In this document: piece after piece, positions 54,394 through 63,260 of the stretch
How positions within the stretch are numbered: position 1 is the first letter of the stretch
Layout: every line of letters begins with the position of its first letter
DNA from: Streptomyces sp. NBC_00775
GTDB lineage: Bacteria; Actinomycetota; Actinomycetes; Streptomycetales; Streptomycetaceae
DNA: 64,000 nucleotides
Direction of reading: 5' to 3'
Assembly: GCF_036347135.1 (NCBI RefSeq)
Contig: NZ_CP108938.1
Coordinates: 8,494,001 to 8,558,000, forward strand
Program-made: the position numbers and the translations under genes
Notes under the pieces: model-generated
Told to the model about the DNA's origin: nothing
What the model saw: only the letters and a program-made list of their open reading frames with translations
The model's database searches: none

Positions 54394-55812
54394 ATGATGG
54401 GACGTCATGGGTGGAATTCGGGGGCACGGCGGTGGCGGCTCACCGCGCTGCTCGGAGTCGGTGCGGCCGCTCTGGCCCTGGTGGTGACCCTGCTCAACAC
54501 CCTGCCGGGCGACGGCGGGAGCACCGCGGGCACGACCCGCGACGGGGACAAGGTGCACGGCACACCGGTCACCCCGCCCGACACGCCGCAGCCGGCGGTG
54601 GGCTGGGGCTTCACACACACCCAGTTCAGCGCCGACGAGGGCAGCGACGCCGCCGTCGAGCGCGCCGAGGGGCTGCTGGAGAAGCAGTCGCTGCCGCAGA
54701 ACCAGCACATCATGGGCTGGGGTGCGGGCAACCCCGAGCCGTCCAAGGGGCGTTACGACTTCTCCGAGATGGACCGCCGTATCGACTTCATCCGCAAGTC
54801 CGGCGGCACCCCGACCGTCACCCTGTGCTGCTCCCCGGACTGGATGAAGGGCGGCAAGTCCGGCACCACCGACTGGAGTCAGTCCGCCCTGGAGACGGCC
54901 CCGGACCGCGCCCACTACAAGGACTTCGCCGCGCTCGCCGCGACCGTCGCCAAGCGCTATCCGGACGTACGGCACTTCATCGTCTGGAACGAGTTCAAGG
55001 GCTTCTGGAACGACAGCGAGGCCCGCTGGGACTACGAGGGCTACACCGAGCTCTACAACCTGGTCTACAAGGCGCTGAAGAAGGTTGACAAGGACATCAT
55101 GGTGGGCGGTCCCTACCTGGTCATGGACAGCTTCGACCCGCGGCAGACGGAGAACGCGTCCACGACCCTGAAGGGCACCTGGGGCGCCATGGACCAGCGT
55201 GTCCTCGACGCATTCGACTACTGGAACAAGAACAAGGCGGGCGCCGACTTCGTCGTCGTGGACGGCTCCAGCTACACGAACGACGACGACATGCTGCCCA
55301 ATGAGTTCGCGGCCACCGACAAGCTCACGGCTGTCGGCAAGTGGGTGCGCGAGCAGACGCACGACCTGCCGCTGTGGTGGGCCGAGTACTACGTCGAACC
55401 GGCCGACGGCAACGACGACCGCAAGGGCTGGTCCGAGACCCACCGCGCCGCCGTCCAGGCCGCCGGAATGATCGCGATGGTCAAGGGCGGTGCCTCCTCC
55501 GGCTTCTACTGGAATCCGGAGGAGGAGAAGGGCACCGACTGCGCGGGCTGCCTGTGGACACCGACCGACAGCGCCGGCGGGGGGAAGGAACTCCCCATGT
55601 ACGGGCTGGTCTCCCGGTTCAGCAAGGAGTTCCCGCCCGGCACCACGTACCGGACGGTGTCGGTCGCCGCGGACGACGTGCCCAACGTCCGCGTCCTGGC
55701 CACCGACAAGACCGTCCTCGTGATCAACATCCTCGACCGGTCGATCAGCGCGAAGGTGGACGGGAAGCGGTTCGAGATGGGGGCGTACGAGGTGAAGTGG
55801 CTCACGCGATAG
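54394..55812 (+). CDS. GH39-like glycoside hydrolase, membrane-anchored or secreted
   Basis: 472 aa from the ATG at 54394 (54397 and an upstream TTG are alternatives). The N-terminal helix (LTALLGVGAAALALVVTLL) is a signal anchor. The (beta/alpha)8 core starts AVGWGFTHTQFSADEG; the acid/base Glu is probably in FIVWNEFKGFW and the nucleophile in LPLWWAEYYVEP. The C-terminal beta domain ends MGAYEVKWL. Related to beta-xylosidase GH39. It converges on the exopolysaccharide-type operon (67 bp between stops), so it may trim or release that polymer. Confidence 0.87.
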   Translation: MMGRHGWNSGARRWRLTALLGVGAAALALVVTLLNTLPGDGGSTAGTTRDGDKVHGTPVTPPDTPQPAVGWGFTHTQFSADEGSDAAVERAEGLLEKQSLPQNQHIMGWGAGNPEPSKGRYDFSEMDRRIDFIRKSGGTPTVTLCCSPDWMKGGKSGTTDWSQSALETAPDRAHYKDFAALAATVAKRYPDVRHFIVWNEFKGFWNDSEARWDYEGYTELYNLVYKALKKVDKDIMVGGPYLVMDSFDPRQTENASTTLKGTWGAMDQRVLDAFDYWNKNKAGADFVVVDGSSYTNDDDMLPNEFAATDKLTAVGKWVREQTHDLPLWWAEYYVEPADGNDDRKGWSETHRAAVQAAGMIAMVKGGASSGFYWNPEEEKGTDCAGCLWTPTDSAGGGKELPMYGLVSRFSKEFPPGTTYRTVSVAADDVPNVRVLATDKTVLVINILDRSISAKVDGKRFEMGAYEVKWLTR

Positions 55813-55878
55813 ACCGCGCAAGCCACTTCACCCGAACCACCCGCACCACACCACACCGCTCGCACTGCTTCGCCCGCG

Positions 55879-58800
55879 CTACTTCATGGTCAGGAACCGC
55901 TGCACCATCGAGGCCAGCAGCACCGCCAGCAGCGGCAGCGAGAACCAGAAGCTGCTCTGCAGCCAGCGCAGTTGACGCACGCTCGGCCGCACCGCGACCC
56001 GTACGACCTCCCGTGCCGTCAGCAGCACGATGAGCGCGATCGCCGCCAGACCGCCGACCACCGACCACGGTGTCCAGGTGACCTGGGGCCCGATCGGGCC
56101 GGGTTCGGCCCTCGGGACCTTGCCCGCGGGCTGCTTGCGCAGCACGTACATCGTCACGTCGTCGTTGACGAGGACCTTCTTCAGCTCCGGCCGGTCGTCG
56201 AGGTTGGTGATCAGCCTCGGCTCCCAGGTCGCCGAATAACCCACGTCCATCTCCAGATAGACGACCTGACTGCGGTTGATCATCAGATACGAGTTCGGGC
56301 CCGCGTCCTTGAGCGCCTTGACGAGCCCGGACACCAGGACCGGGTCGGCGGGCGCCAGCGTGGGGACGTACTGCACCTTCTCCATGTCCTTGGCGCCCCA
56401 CGGCATCGCGGGGGTCACATTGTTGATCGTGTCGTTGCTCAGCCAGAGCAGCCGCACGGTCGGATCGTCGTGCTCGTACACGTAGTTCATGGCCGCGACC
56501 TCGCCCGGCCTGATCCGCTCGAAGGCCTCGTTGCCCCAACGGGCCACCAGGAAGCCGCCCATGAGGAGCAGACCCGCCATGAGAGCCGCGAGCGGGGCGA
56601 GACTCACCCGGTCCTTCTCACGTTCCTTCGCGGTGACGCCGGTGCGCGGGAACAGGGCGAGTCCGGCCAGCAGGGCCGCGCCCGGGAGGGCGAACATGAA
56701 GACCCGCAGGGCCATTTCGCCGCCGTACGACTGCATGCCGAAGCCCAGGAACGGCACGAAGGTGAGGACGAGCAGCGAGCGCTCGCGGTACTTGTGGTCG
56801 CGCCGCCGCCACCAGCCCCAGCAGGCGAAGGCCATGATGCCGCCGGCGAGCAGCACGCGCGTGTAGAGCACGAGCTTGTGCGTGGAACTGCCGCCCTGGA
56901 TACGGCCGGAGACGGACGTCGACACATTGCTGCCCACGCCGCCGACCCCGCCGAACAGGTCGTTGAAATGCCCCGACCAGTACGGCTCGGCCATGAAGCT
57001 GATCCAGACGGAGACCAGCACGGCGAACAGGATGGGCAGGCCGCGCAGTTCGGAGCGGCCGATGAGGACGAGGACCGCGAGGACACCCAGCATCACGAAC
57101 GGCGTGAGCTGGTGTGCCGGGACGGTCGCCGCGAACAGCCCTATCAGGATCACGAGGAGTACGGCCCGCTGGCGGCGGTCCGTCGGCTCGACCTCCGCCT
57201 CGCCGGGTCGCGCCTTCGCCCACAGCACGCGCGGCGCCCTGAACCACACGAGCAGGATCGCCACGAAGACCAGATAGAGCAGATACGTGAAGCCCTGTGG
57301 CGAGAAGTAGTCCTGGCCGACCCAGCCGCTCAGCGTGAAGATCCAGATGCCGGTCCACTTGGCCCGCCAGCTCGCCCGCATCGAGCGGACCAGGAGGAAC
57401 ATCGGTGCCAGGTAGAGGAGCTGGATCGTCAGCGGCCACCAGCGGATGACCTCGCTGAGGTCGGTGACTCCGCAGGCCTTCGCGACGAACGCGGCGGCGG
57501 CGAAGAAGCCGGGCCAGCTCCAGCGGGCGTCGAGGTCGGGGACCGCGGATCCTGTGCGGTCGATGTAGTCCAGGAAGCCGAGGTGCTGCCAGGCCGTGGC
57601 GAACCGTGGCTCTGTTTCGATCACCGCGGGCAGTGCGTGCAGGGAGACCACGGTGGCGAGCAGGGTGAAGAGCAGGAGGCCCTTGTGCTCGCTGTTCATC
57701 CAGAGGAGTGAGGCGAAGACCGTGACGAGGAGGGCTGCGCCGAGCAGGGTGGGCAGCGGGAGTATGGAGATGAGTCCTAGTCCGCCCATGCGGGCGAGGG
57801 AGCCGTCGTTGAGGCCCAGGGCTGGGACCCAGTAGAGGAGCAGGGCGGAGATCAGTAGGCAGCCGAGGACTACGCCCGGTTTGGACGGGTGCCGGAGGCG
57901 GTCTCGTAGGGGCGGGTTGTCGGTCGGCTGCGGGGCCGTTGTGGCTGGTCGCGCAGTTCCCCGCGCCCCTGACGGGGCGCTGTCCTTGGCCTGTGGTTCA
58001 AAGGGAGCGTCGATTTCCTGAGCCTCGGATGGGCCCAGTGATGCCTCCGAGCCCGGTTCCCTTGCCTCTACCGGGAGGCCCACTGGCGGTTGCTTCTGTG
58101 CCCAGGTCGGGCGTCGTACCGCTGGGGTTCCCGCCGGGGGTGTGCCCGGGCCCGGGCGGACGTCCGGCCTGCGTTCCAGGTGGTCGAAGTCGACGTGGAT
58201 GCCGAGCGCGAGGGTGTCGGCGTCCAGCGTCTTCGCCCAGGTGGGGCCGGTCTTCGCCGTGGGCTTCTCGCGTGCTCCCAGGTCGGCGAGGTCGCCGTCG
58301 GGTGCCGCGTCCTCGGGGACCTCGGCGGGCGGTGCGGTGCGCACGATCTTGTACAGCCTGGGCGCGGCGATCGTCACGATCACCGCGAGGCTGGAGATCT
58401 CGGCGACGCCCGCGCCGGTCAGGCCCATGCGGGGCAGCAGGATCACCGTCAGGCCGAGGACGAGGACGCACAACAGGCCTTGCAGATAGGCGAGTCCGGA
58501 GGTGCGGCTCTGGGCGCGCAGCACCGCGAAGTAGGTCTCCATGACGACCCGCAGCAGCGCGCCGACGGCGAACCAGCGCAGCAGCGGGGTCGCCGCGTGC
58601 GCATAGCCGTCGCCGAAGACGTGCAGGATGAACGGGGCGCCGAGGAACAGCAGCCCGCACACCGGCAGCATGATCCGCGCCATCCGCTTGAGCGCGGCCC
58701 GGGTGTTGGCGGCCAGGCGCGCCGGGTCGTGCGAGCCCTCGACGGTCAGCGAGGCGCCCATGTTGATGGCGAGCAGGTTGACCGTGCCGCCGATGGTGGT

Positions 58801-59679
58801 GGTGATGTAGAAGTACGCGTTGTCGGTGGAGCTGACCTGTGAGGCGACGATCACCGGGACCAGATAGACCACGGCGAGCGAGAAGAGTGAGCCGGTGTAG
58901 TCGCCGGCGAGGAAGCGTCCGACCTCCTTGAGCGTGGGCGGGTGCGCGCGCTCCTCGGTCGCCTTGATGTGCCGGGGGACCAGGCGCCGGAAGACCAGCA
59001 GCCCGAGCGGCACCACCGACAGGGCGATCGCGGCGATCCAGGAGACGAAGACACCCGTCGTGGGGATCGCGGCGGCGAGGCCGATCAGCAGTACCAGCTT
59101 CACCGCGGAGAACACCGTGTTGCCCACCGGCACCCACAGCGCGCTGCGCAGCCCGGTCAGCACCCCGTCCTGGAGCGTCAGCACCGACCAGGCGACGACC
59201 GCCAGGATGAACCCGAGGCCGTTGAGCGGTCCGTGCAGGAAGCGGTACGAGGGTCCCCACAGGTTCAGGGTGAGCAGGAACAGCACGGCGGCAAACGCCA
59301 CGATCACCGAACTGCCCGCGTACGTACGGAAGATGAGGCGTCCGGTGGCGCGCCCGGCGACGGGGATGAAGCGGGCCAGGGCGCCCGTCAGTGTCACCGC
59401 GGTGAGACCCGCGAGGAGCTTCATCGCGGCGATCGCGGCGGAGCCCTGACCGACCGCGGACTCGGAGTAGTAGCGGGCGGCGACCAGCCAGTACCCGAGC
59501 CCGAGCACCGCGGAGATCCCGGTGTTGAGCATCAGGGCGTAGGCGTTGCGGAACAGCTGGTTGCCCCCTCCGGCCTCCTTGCGGCCCCTGCCGGGCAGTC
59601 GGAGACGGCGGCCCGGCTGCTGTCCGGGTGCCTCGGTCGTGGGCGTGGAAGCCTGGGCTGTGGTCGTCGTGTCAGACAC
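55879..59679 (-). CDS. Flippase (MOP/Polysacc_synt) fused to a second polytopic membrane module
   Basis: 1266 aa from the GTG at 59679, which overlaps the deacetylase stop by 8 bp with GGAAGG upstream; an ATG at 59730 is the alternative. Residues about 40-440 are a Wzx-like polysaccharide transporter (NAYALMLNTGISAVLGLGYWLVAARYYS...). About 440-590 is a soluble Pro/Ala-rich linker containing the translation of a GC-rich interspersed repeat (APSGARGTARPATTAP). About 590-1266 is a second multi-pass module with GWVGQDYFSPQGFTYLLYLVF and a large outer loop, resembling GT-C or polymerase-like proteins. Predicted to export and perhaps polymerise or elongate an exopolysaccharide. Confidence 0.85.
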   Translation of the reverse strand: MSDTTTTAQASTPTTEAPGQQPGRRLRLPGRGRKEAGGGNQLFRNAYALMLNTGISAVLGLGYWLVAARYYSESAVGQGSAAIAAMKLLAGLTAVTLTGALARFIPVAGRATGRLIFRTYAGSSVIVAFAAVLFLLTLNLWGPSYRFLHGPLNGLGFILAVVAWSVLTLQDGVLTGLRSALWVPVGNTVFSAVKLVLLIGLAAAIPTTGVFVSWIAAIALSVVPLGLLVFRRLVPRHIKATEERAHPPTLKEVGRFLAGDYTGSLFSLAVVYLVPVIVASQVSSTDNAYFYITTTIGGTVNLLAINMGASLTVEGSHDPARLAANTRAALKRMARIMLPVCGLLFLGAPFILHVFGDGYAHAATPLLRWFAVGALLRVVMETYFAVLRAQSRTSGLAYLQGLLCVLVLGLTVILLPRMGLTGAGVAEISSLAVIVTIAAPRLYKIVRTAPPAEVPEDAAPDGDLADLGAREKPTAKTGPTWAKTLDADTLALGIHVDFDHLERRPDVRPGPGTPPAGTPAVRRPTWAQKQPPVGLPVEAREPGSEASLGPSEAQEIDAPFEPQAKDSAPSGARGTARPATTAPQPTDNPPLRDRLRHPSKPGVVLGCLLISALLLYWVPALGLNDGSLARMGGLGLISILPLPTLLGAALLVTVFASLLWMNSEHKGLLLFTLLATVVSLHALPAVIETEPRFATAWQHLGFLDYIDRTGSAVPDLDARWSWPGFFAAAAFVAKACGVTDLSEVIRWWPLTIQLLYLAPMFLLVRSMRASWRAKWTGIWIFTLSGWVGQDYFSPQGFTYLLYLVFVAILLVWFRAPRVLWAKARPGEAEVEPTDRRQRAVLLVILIGLFAATVPAHQLTPFVMLGVLAVLVLIGRSELRGLPILFAVLVSVWISFMAEPYWSGHFNDLFGGVGGVGSNVSTSVSGRIQGGSSTHKLVLYTRVLLAGGIMAFACWGWWRRRDHKYRERSLLVLTFVPFLGFGMQSYGGEMALRVFMFALPGAALLAGLALFPRTGVTAKEREKDRVSLAPLAALMAGLLLMGGFLVARWGNEAFERIRPGEVAAMNYVYEHDDPTVRLLWLSNDTINNVTPAMPWGAKDMEKVQYVPTLAPADPVLVSGLVKALKDAGPNSYLMINRSQVVYLEMDVGYSATWEPRLITNLDDRPELKKVLVNDDVTMYVLRKQPAGKVPRAEPGPIGPQVTWTPWSVVGGLAAIALIVLLTAREVVRVAVRPSVRQLRWLQSSFWFSLPLLAVLLASMVQRFLTMK
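57938..57985. repeat. Interspersed GC-rich repeat inside coding sequence (copy 4)
   Basis: GTGGCTGGTCGCGCAGTTCC followed by CCGCGCCCCTGACGGGGCGC, the same 30-bp core as at 35752. It is read in frame on the minus strand within the linker of the flippase fusion. Confidence 0.7.
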
Positions 59680-60469
59680 GGGAACGGATGGCCTTCCGGC
59701 GGACCTGTCGTGCTCTTCGGACCATGGCATATCCCTTGGTGAGGGCGCGGTCCCGGGCGAAATTGCGGGCGATCGCGCGGCCTTCGACCAGCCGCTCGAA
59801 CTCCTCGATACCGGTGCTGCGGCGCACGGTGACGCGTTGCAGGGCGTACGGTCCCTGCCGGCGCCGTGCCAGGCCGTTGCCGACGGCGAGCGACTGGGCG
59901 AACCCCGCCTCGCGCACCGTGCGGCGCACCCGGCGGCTGGAGTAGCCGTACGGGAACGCGAACGACACGGGGCGGGCGCCCAGTTCGTCGGCGATGATCT
60001 CCTTGCAGCGCAGCAGCTCGAACCAGAGCGTGTCGTCGGGGAGCTGGTCCAGCTGCGGGTGGGTGTGGCTGTGCCCGCCGATCTCCACCTGGGCCTCGGC
60101 GAGCTCGCGCACCTGGTCCCAGTCCAGCATCGTGTCGAGGCCGCCCCCGGTGTCGTACGCGCCCTTGATCCACCCCGTCGAGACGAACAGCGTGGAGGCG
60201 AAGCCGTGCTTGGCGAGCGCGGGCAGCCCGTGCCGGTGCACGCCCTCGTAGCCGTCGTCGAAGGTGATGAGGACGGGGCGGGCGGGCAGCGGGCCGCCCG
60301 AGCGCCAACTCGTCGCCAGCCGCGCCGTGTCGACCGGGGTGAACCCCCGGTCGTCCAGCAGCGCCATCTGCTCGGCGAACGCCTCCGGCGCGACGGACAG
60401 CGCCCTCGTCGCGTCGTTCGGCGAGCGTGCGATCGAGTGGTACATCAAGATCGGCACGGGTTCGCTCAT
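59672..60469 (-). CDS. Polysaccharide deacetylase (NodB/CE4)
   Basis: 265 aa; the start MSEPVPILMYHSIA at 60469 overlaps the previous stop (ATGA). CE4 motifs: TFDDGYEG (metal and catalytic Asp), GGHSHTHPQL (metal His pair), FAFPYGYSSR and a C-terminal ALQRVTV. No signal peptide, so it may act on lipid-linked intermediates in the cytoplasm, or be exported otherwise. Predicted to N-deacetylate the polymer made by this operon. Confidence 0.92.
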   Translation of the reverse strand: MSEPVPILMYHSIARSPNDATRALSVAPEAFAEQMALLDDRGFTPVDTARLATSWRSGGPLPARPVLITFDDGYEGVHRHGLPALAKHGFASTLFVSTGWIKGAYDTGGGLDTMLDWDQVRELAEAQVEIGGHSHTHPQLDQLPDDTLWFELLRCKEIIADELGARPVSFAFPYGYSSRRVRRTVREAGFAQSLAVGNGLARRRQGPYALQRVTVRRSTGIEEFERLVEGRAIARNFARDRALTKGYAMVRRARQVRRKAIRSRV

Positions 60470-61479
60470 GCTGCCGCCCCCTCGTCGCCCCGGACCCCCT
60501 CGATCTCCACCACGGAGAATGTGGCCCCACCCCCGCGTGCCCGGACGCTCCCGAGAACGTACCCGCCCGCCGCCGTCAGAACCCCGGCGACGATGGCGCC
60601 CGCACGGCCCGCGCCGCCCGGGCGGGCCAGTGCCGCGTCCCGCAGTCCGCGCAGGATCCCGGCGGGCAGGACACGGGTCGTGTAGCGGCGCTCCGACTCC
60701 AGTCCCTTGCCGGAGCCGACGCTTCGGGCGACGAGCGCCTTGGACAGACCCTCGGCGTACGCGCGCGTGCGGAAGTACCCGAAGTGCTCGCGCGCCTCGG
60801 GAACCCGGTGGTGGATGACCGCCCGGTCGTCGATCAGCAGGATCGCGTCGGGCCGGGCGCGGGTGAGGCGGATGCACAGCTCCGTCTCCTCGCAGCCCAG
60901 CGGGCGCTTGTCGCCGTCGCGGCCGATGCCGGTCGCGAAGCCGCCCGCCGCGTCGAACGCCGTGCGACGGAAGGAAGCGTTTCCGCCGAGGACGTTGCGG
61001 ACCTGGACCCGGCCCGGTGGCAGCCCTTTGTACGTGCAGCCCACCACCCAGTCGAACTCCTCGGGGAACCAGGCCGGGCGTCGGCCCGACGCCCAGATCG
61101 GCATCGTACGGCCGCCGACGGCCATGACCCGCGGGTCCGCGTACCCCGCGGCGAAGTGCCGCAGCCAGTCCCGCTCGGCCACGGCGTCGTCGTCGAGGAA
61201 CGCGATGATCTCGCCGCGCGAGACGGCGATCCCGGTGTTGCGGCCCGCGGACAGACCGCGGGGGCCCGCGTTGGCGAGCACCCGCACCGCGTCGGTCTCC
61301 TTGTACTCCCTGGTCAGTCGCTCCAGGAGCGTGGCGTTGTGGTCCACGACCAGGAGCGTCTCCAGGGCGGGCAGGGACTGCGTCCGCACCGAGGAGACCG
61401 CCGCGAGGATGTCCTCCCAGCGGTCCTCGGTGTAGACGCAGACGACCACCGAGATGCGCGCGATGTCCGGCTCGCTCAA
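60466..61479 (-). CDS. Family 2 glycosyltransferase
   Basis: 337 aa with a TTG start at 61479: GAGAGG 5 nt upstream and TTGA overlap with the previous stop. GT-A fold: ISVVVCVYTEDRWEDILAAVSS, GLSAGRNTGIAVSRGEIIAFLDDDAV (DxD-type), GGNASFRRTAFDAAGGF and GCEETELCIRLTRA, the ED/acceptor motif. C-terminal AGAIVAGVLTAAGGYVLGSV may be a membrane segment. Adds a sugar to the polymer or its lipid carrier. Confidence 0.92.
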   Translation of the reverse strand: MSEPDIARISVVVCVYTEDRWEDILAAVSSVRTQSLPALETLLVVDHNATLLERLTREYKETDAVRVLANAGPRGLSAGRNTGIAVSRGEIIAFLDDDAVAERDWLRHFAAGYADPRVMAVGGRTMPIWASGRRPAWFPEEFDWVVGCTYKGLPPGRVQVRNVLGGNASFRRTAFDAAGGFATGIGRDGDKRPLGCEETELCIRLTRARPDAILLIDDRAVIHHRVPEAREHFGYFRTRAYAEGLSKALVARSVGSGKGLESERRYTTRVLPAGILRGLRDAALARPGGAGRAGAIVAGVLTAAGGYVLGSVRARGGGATFSVVEIEGVRGDEGAAA

Positions 61480-62294
61480 GACACCTCTCCCTGGCCCGAG
61501 TTGAGCTGGGCGGCGTGCGGCCTGCGGCGCAGCGCGCGCCGGTTGGAGCGCTCCTTGAGGATCACCTTGAGCACCCGGAACCCGTCCCGGACGGCGCGCA
61601 GATTGCTCGTGCCGTGGATGCGGAGGTACTCGTGGCTGGGTATCTCCTGCACCTTGAGGCCTGCCTTGACGACCCGGATGTTCATCAGGGTCTCGACCTC
61701 GAAGCCGGTGCAGTCGAGGTCGATCTTGTCGAGGCAGTGCCGCCAGAACGCGTTGTATCCATAGCAGAGGTCGGTGTAGCGGGCGCCGAACTTGGCGTTG
61801 ACGGCCGCGCACAGCACCCGGTTGCCGAGCTTGCGGATCGGTGTCATGTCGGACGTGCCGCCACCGTTGGCGAAGCGGGAGCCCTTGGCGAAGTCCGCCC
61901 CGGACACCAGTGCGGAGACGTACGACACGATCTCGTGGCCGTCGGCCGAACCGTCCGCGTCGACCATCACGATGATGTCGCCGGTGCACGCCTCGAATCC
62001 GGTGATCAGGGCATCGCCTTTGCCCTTTCCGCGCTGCTCGACGACCTTGACGTCGGGCCACAGTTCGCGGGCCACTTCGACGGTGTTGTCGGTGGAATTG
62101 CCGTCTACAAGAACCACTTCGTGTATCCAGCCGGGAAGGGTCTTGAAGACGTACGGGAGATTCTCGGCCTCATTCATGGCGGGAATCACGACGCTCACCG
62201 GCGGCGCAATGGCCAAGTGAGAGGAGATCGGCCGGTACTTGCCGGCCATTAACGGATCATCGCCCGAAACGGCTGGGCGCAGGACGGAACTCAT
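61476..62294 (-). CDS. Dolichol-phosphate-mannose-synthase-like GT2, first gene of the polysaccharide operon
   Basis: 272 aa; ATG at 62294 with GAGAGGGA upstream. GT2 core: VSVVIPAMNEAENLPYVFKTLPGWIHEVVLVDGNSTDNTVEVA, GKGKGDALITGFEACTGDIIVMVDADGSADGHEI, GYNAFWRHCLDKIDLDCTGFEVETLMNIR, HGTSNLRAVRDGFRVLKVILKER. It should transfer a sugar from a nucleotide donor to polyprenyl phosphate. Residue 15 is Leu encoded by TTA (62250-62252), a codon read by the developmentally controlled bldA tRNA. The whole four-gene operon is translationally coupled downstream. Confidence 0.93.
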   Translation of the reverse strand: MSSVLRPAVSGDDPLMAGKYRPISSHLAIAPPVSVVIPAMNEAENLPYVFKTLPGWIHEVVLVDGNSTDNTVEVARELWPDVKVVEQRGKGKGDALITGFEACTGDIIVMVDADGSADGHEIVSYVSALVSGADFAKGSRFANGGGTSDMTPIRKLGNRVLCAAVNAKFGARYTDLCYGYNAFWRHCLDKIDLDCTGFEVETLMNIRVVKAGLKVQEIPSHEYLRIHGTSNLRAVRDGFRVLKVILKERSNRRALRRRPHAAQLNSGQGEVS

Positions 62295-62667
62295 GAGTCT
62301 GGTCCCTCTCGTCCGGTGGACCGCCCGCCCCTGGGCAGTCCGGTTCTTTGTCCGGTTCGAAAGGGGGGTTCTCACTTACGGCATGACGAAATAGATCTTC
62401 GTGCCTGCCGGGTGAGCTGGCAAAGCTGGCCGGCTTTCGGAAAAGCGGAAACCGGTCGCGCGGCACGACTCGGCACAGTTGTGGTCACCGAGCACGGCAC
62501 CCCCCTACCGCGCCCCGCGCCGGGCCTCCATCGCGATCTTGAGCCCTCCCCTAGATCGCATTTGCATGATGGACCGATGCGGGTGAGATGTACGACGGTA
62601 TTGATGAATGAGACCGTATGGCAAGACCTGGAACGAGGCCTCACGTTTTTGTTGGTTTGGCCGTTAC
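62295..62667. other. 373-bp promoter region of the polysaccharide operon
   Basis: No credible gene. The distal half (about 62540-62670) is relatively AT-rich. A 41-codon open frame on the plus strand there has poor codon bias and is rejected. Promoter elements were not placed with confidence. Confidence 0.4.
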
Positions 62668-63084
62668 CTAATGACTCGAACGGATTTTCCTCATCCGTTT
62701 GAGGATCATTAGCAGCAGAATGAGACAGCTGATCACGGTCACGGCCGTGACGCCGCCGCCGACCGACCACCTGTGCACGGCGAGCATGCCCTGGGCCACC
62801 AGCATGTCGACCGCGACCGCGCCCGCGACCGACGCCAGGACACGGCCGAAGGGTTCCAGCCCGCGCAGCGTGGCCGCGATGGCGGCCGACGGCGCCGCGA
62901 GCAGGAAGAACAACGTGAACGGGCCGCGCAGCGGTGAGTCCACGTCGGCGAGCGCGAGGATCGCGCCGACCACCGCGACCACGGTCGCGGCACCCGCGAG
63001 CAGCGGCAGCAGATCCCTCCCGGGCTCCTGTTCTGGCCGCTCCGGGCTGTCTGATGAAGGTGTCTTGATACGTATGGTCTGCAT
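62668..63084 (-). CDS. Small four-helix membrane protein
   Basis: 138 aa from the ATG at 63084; the frame runs to 63153 without a better start. A hydrophilic N-terminus (IRIKTPSSDSPERPEQEPGRD) precedes four hydrophobic segments (LLPLLAGAATVVAVVGAILALADV, GPFTLFFLLAAPSAAIAATL, VLASVAGAVAVDMLVAQGMLAV, GVTAVTVISCLILLLMILKRM) and a basic C-terminus. Function unknown. It lies 373 bp upstream of the polysaccharide operon on the same strand and may be an accessory. Confidence 0.75.
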   Translation of the reverse strand: MQTIRIKTPSSDSPERPEQEPGRDLLPLLAGAATVVAVVGAILALADVDSPLRGPFTLFFLLAAPSAAIAATLRGLEPFGRVLASVAGAVAVDMLVAQGMLAVHRWSVGGGVTAVTVISCLILLLMILKRMRKIRSSH

Positions 63085-63199
63085 TGGCGACTTTGCCCCC
63101 CGACGCGCCGGATGCCGGGCCTCAATGTCGCGCAGCGGGCCGGGGGCCGTCAAGACGCGGAAGCCGGTCTTGGCAGCTCTTGCGGGACTTCAAACACGC

Positions 63200-63232
63200 G
63201 TTCCCCGGAGGCGCCGGCTGCCTCCGGGGAAC
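63200..63232 (-). terminator. Strong terminator of the S8 protease gene
   Basis: GTTCCCCGGAGGC/GCCTCCGGGGAAC, a 13-bp perfect stem with loop GCCGGCT, 29 bp past the protease stop on the minus strand. Confidence 0.8.
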
Positions 63233-63260
63233 TGCCGTTCAGATCAAGCGAGTTGACGTG

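Noticed and set aside
62578..62703. 41-codon plus-strand ORF before the small membrane protein
   Set aside because: Poor third-position bias, no ribosome site, and overlaps the 3' end of a better gene.
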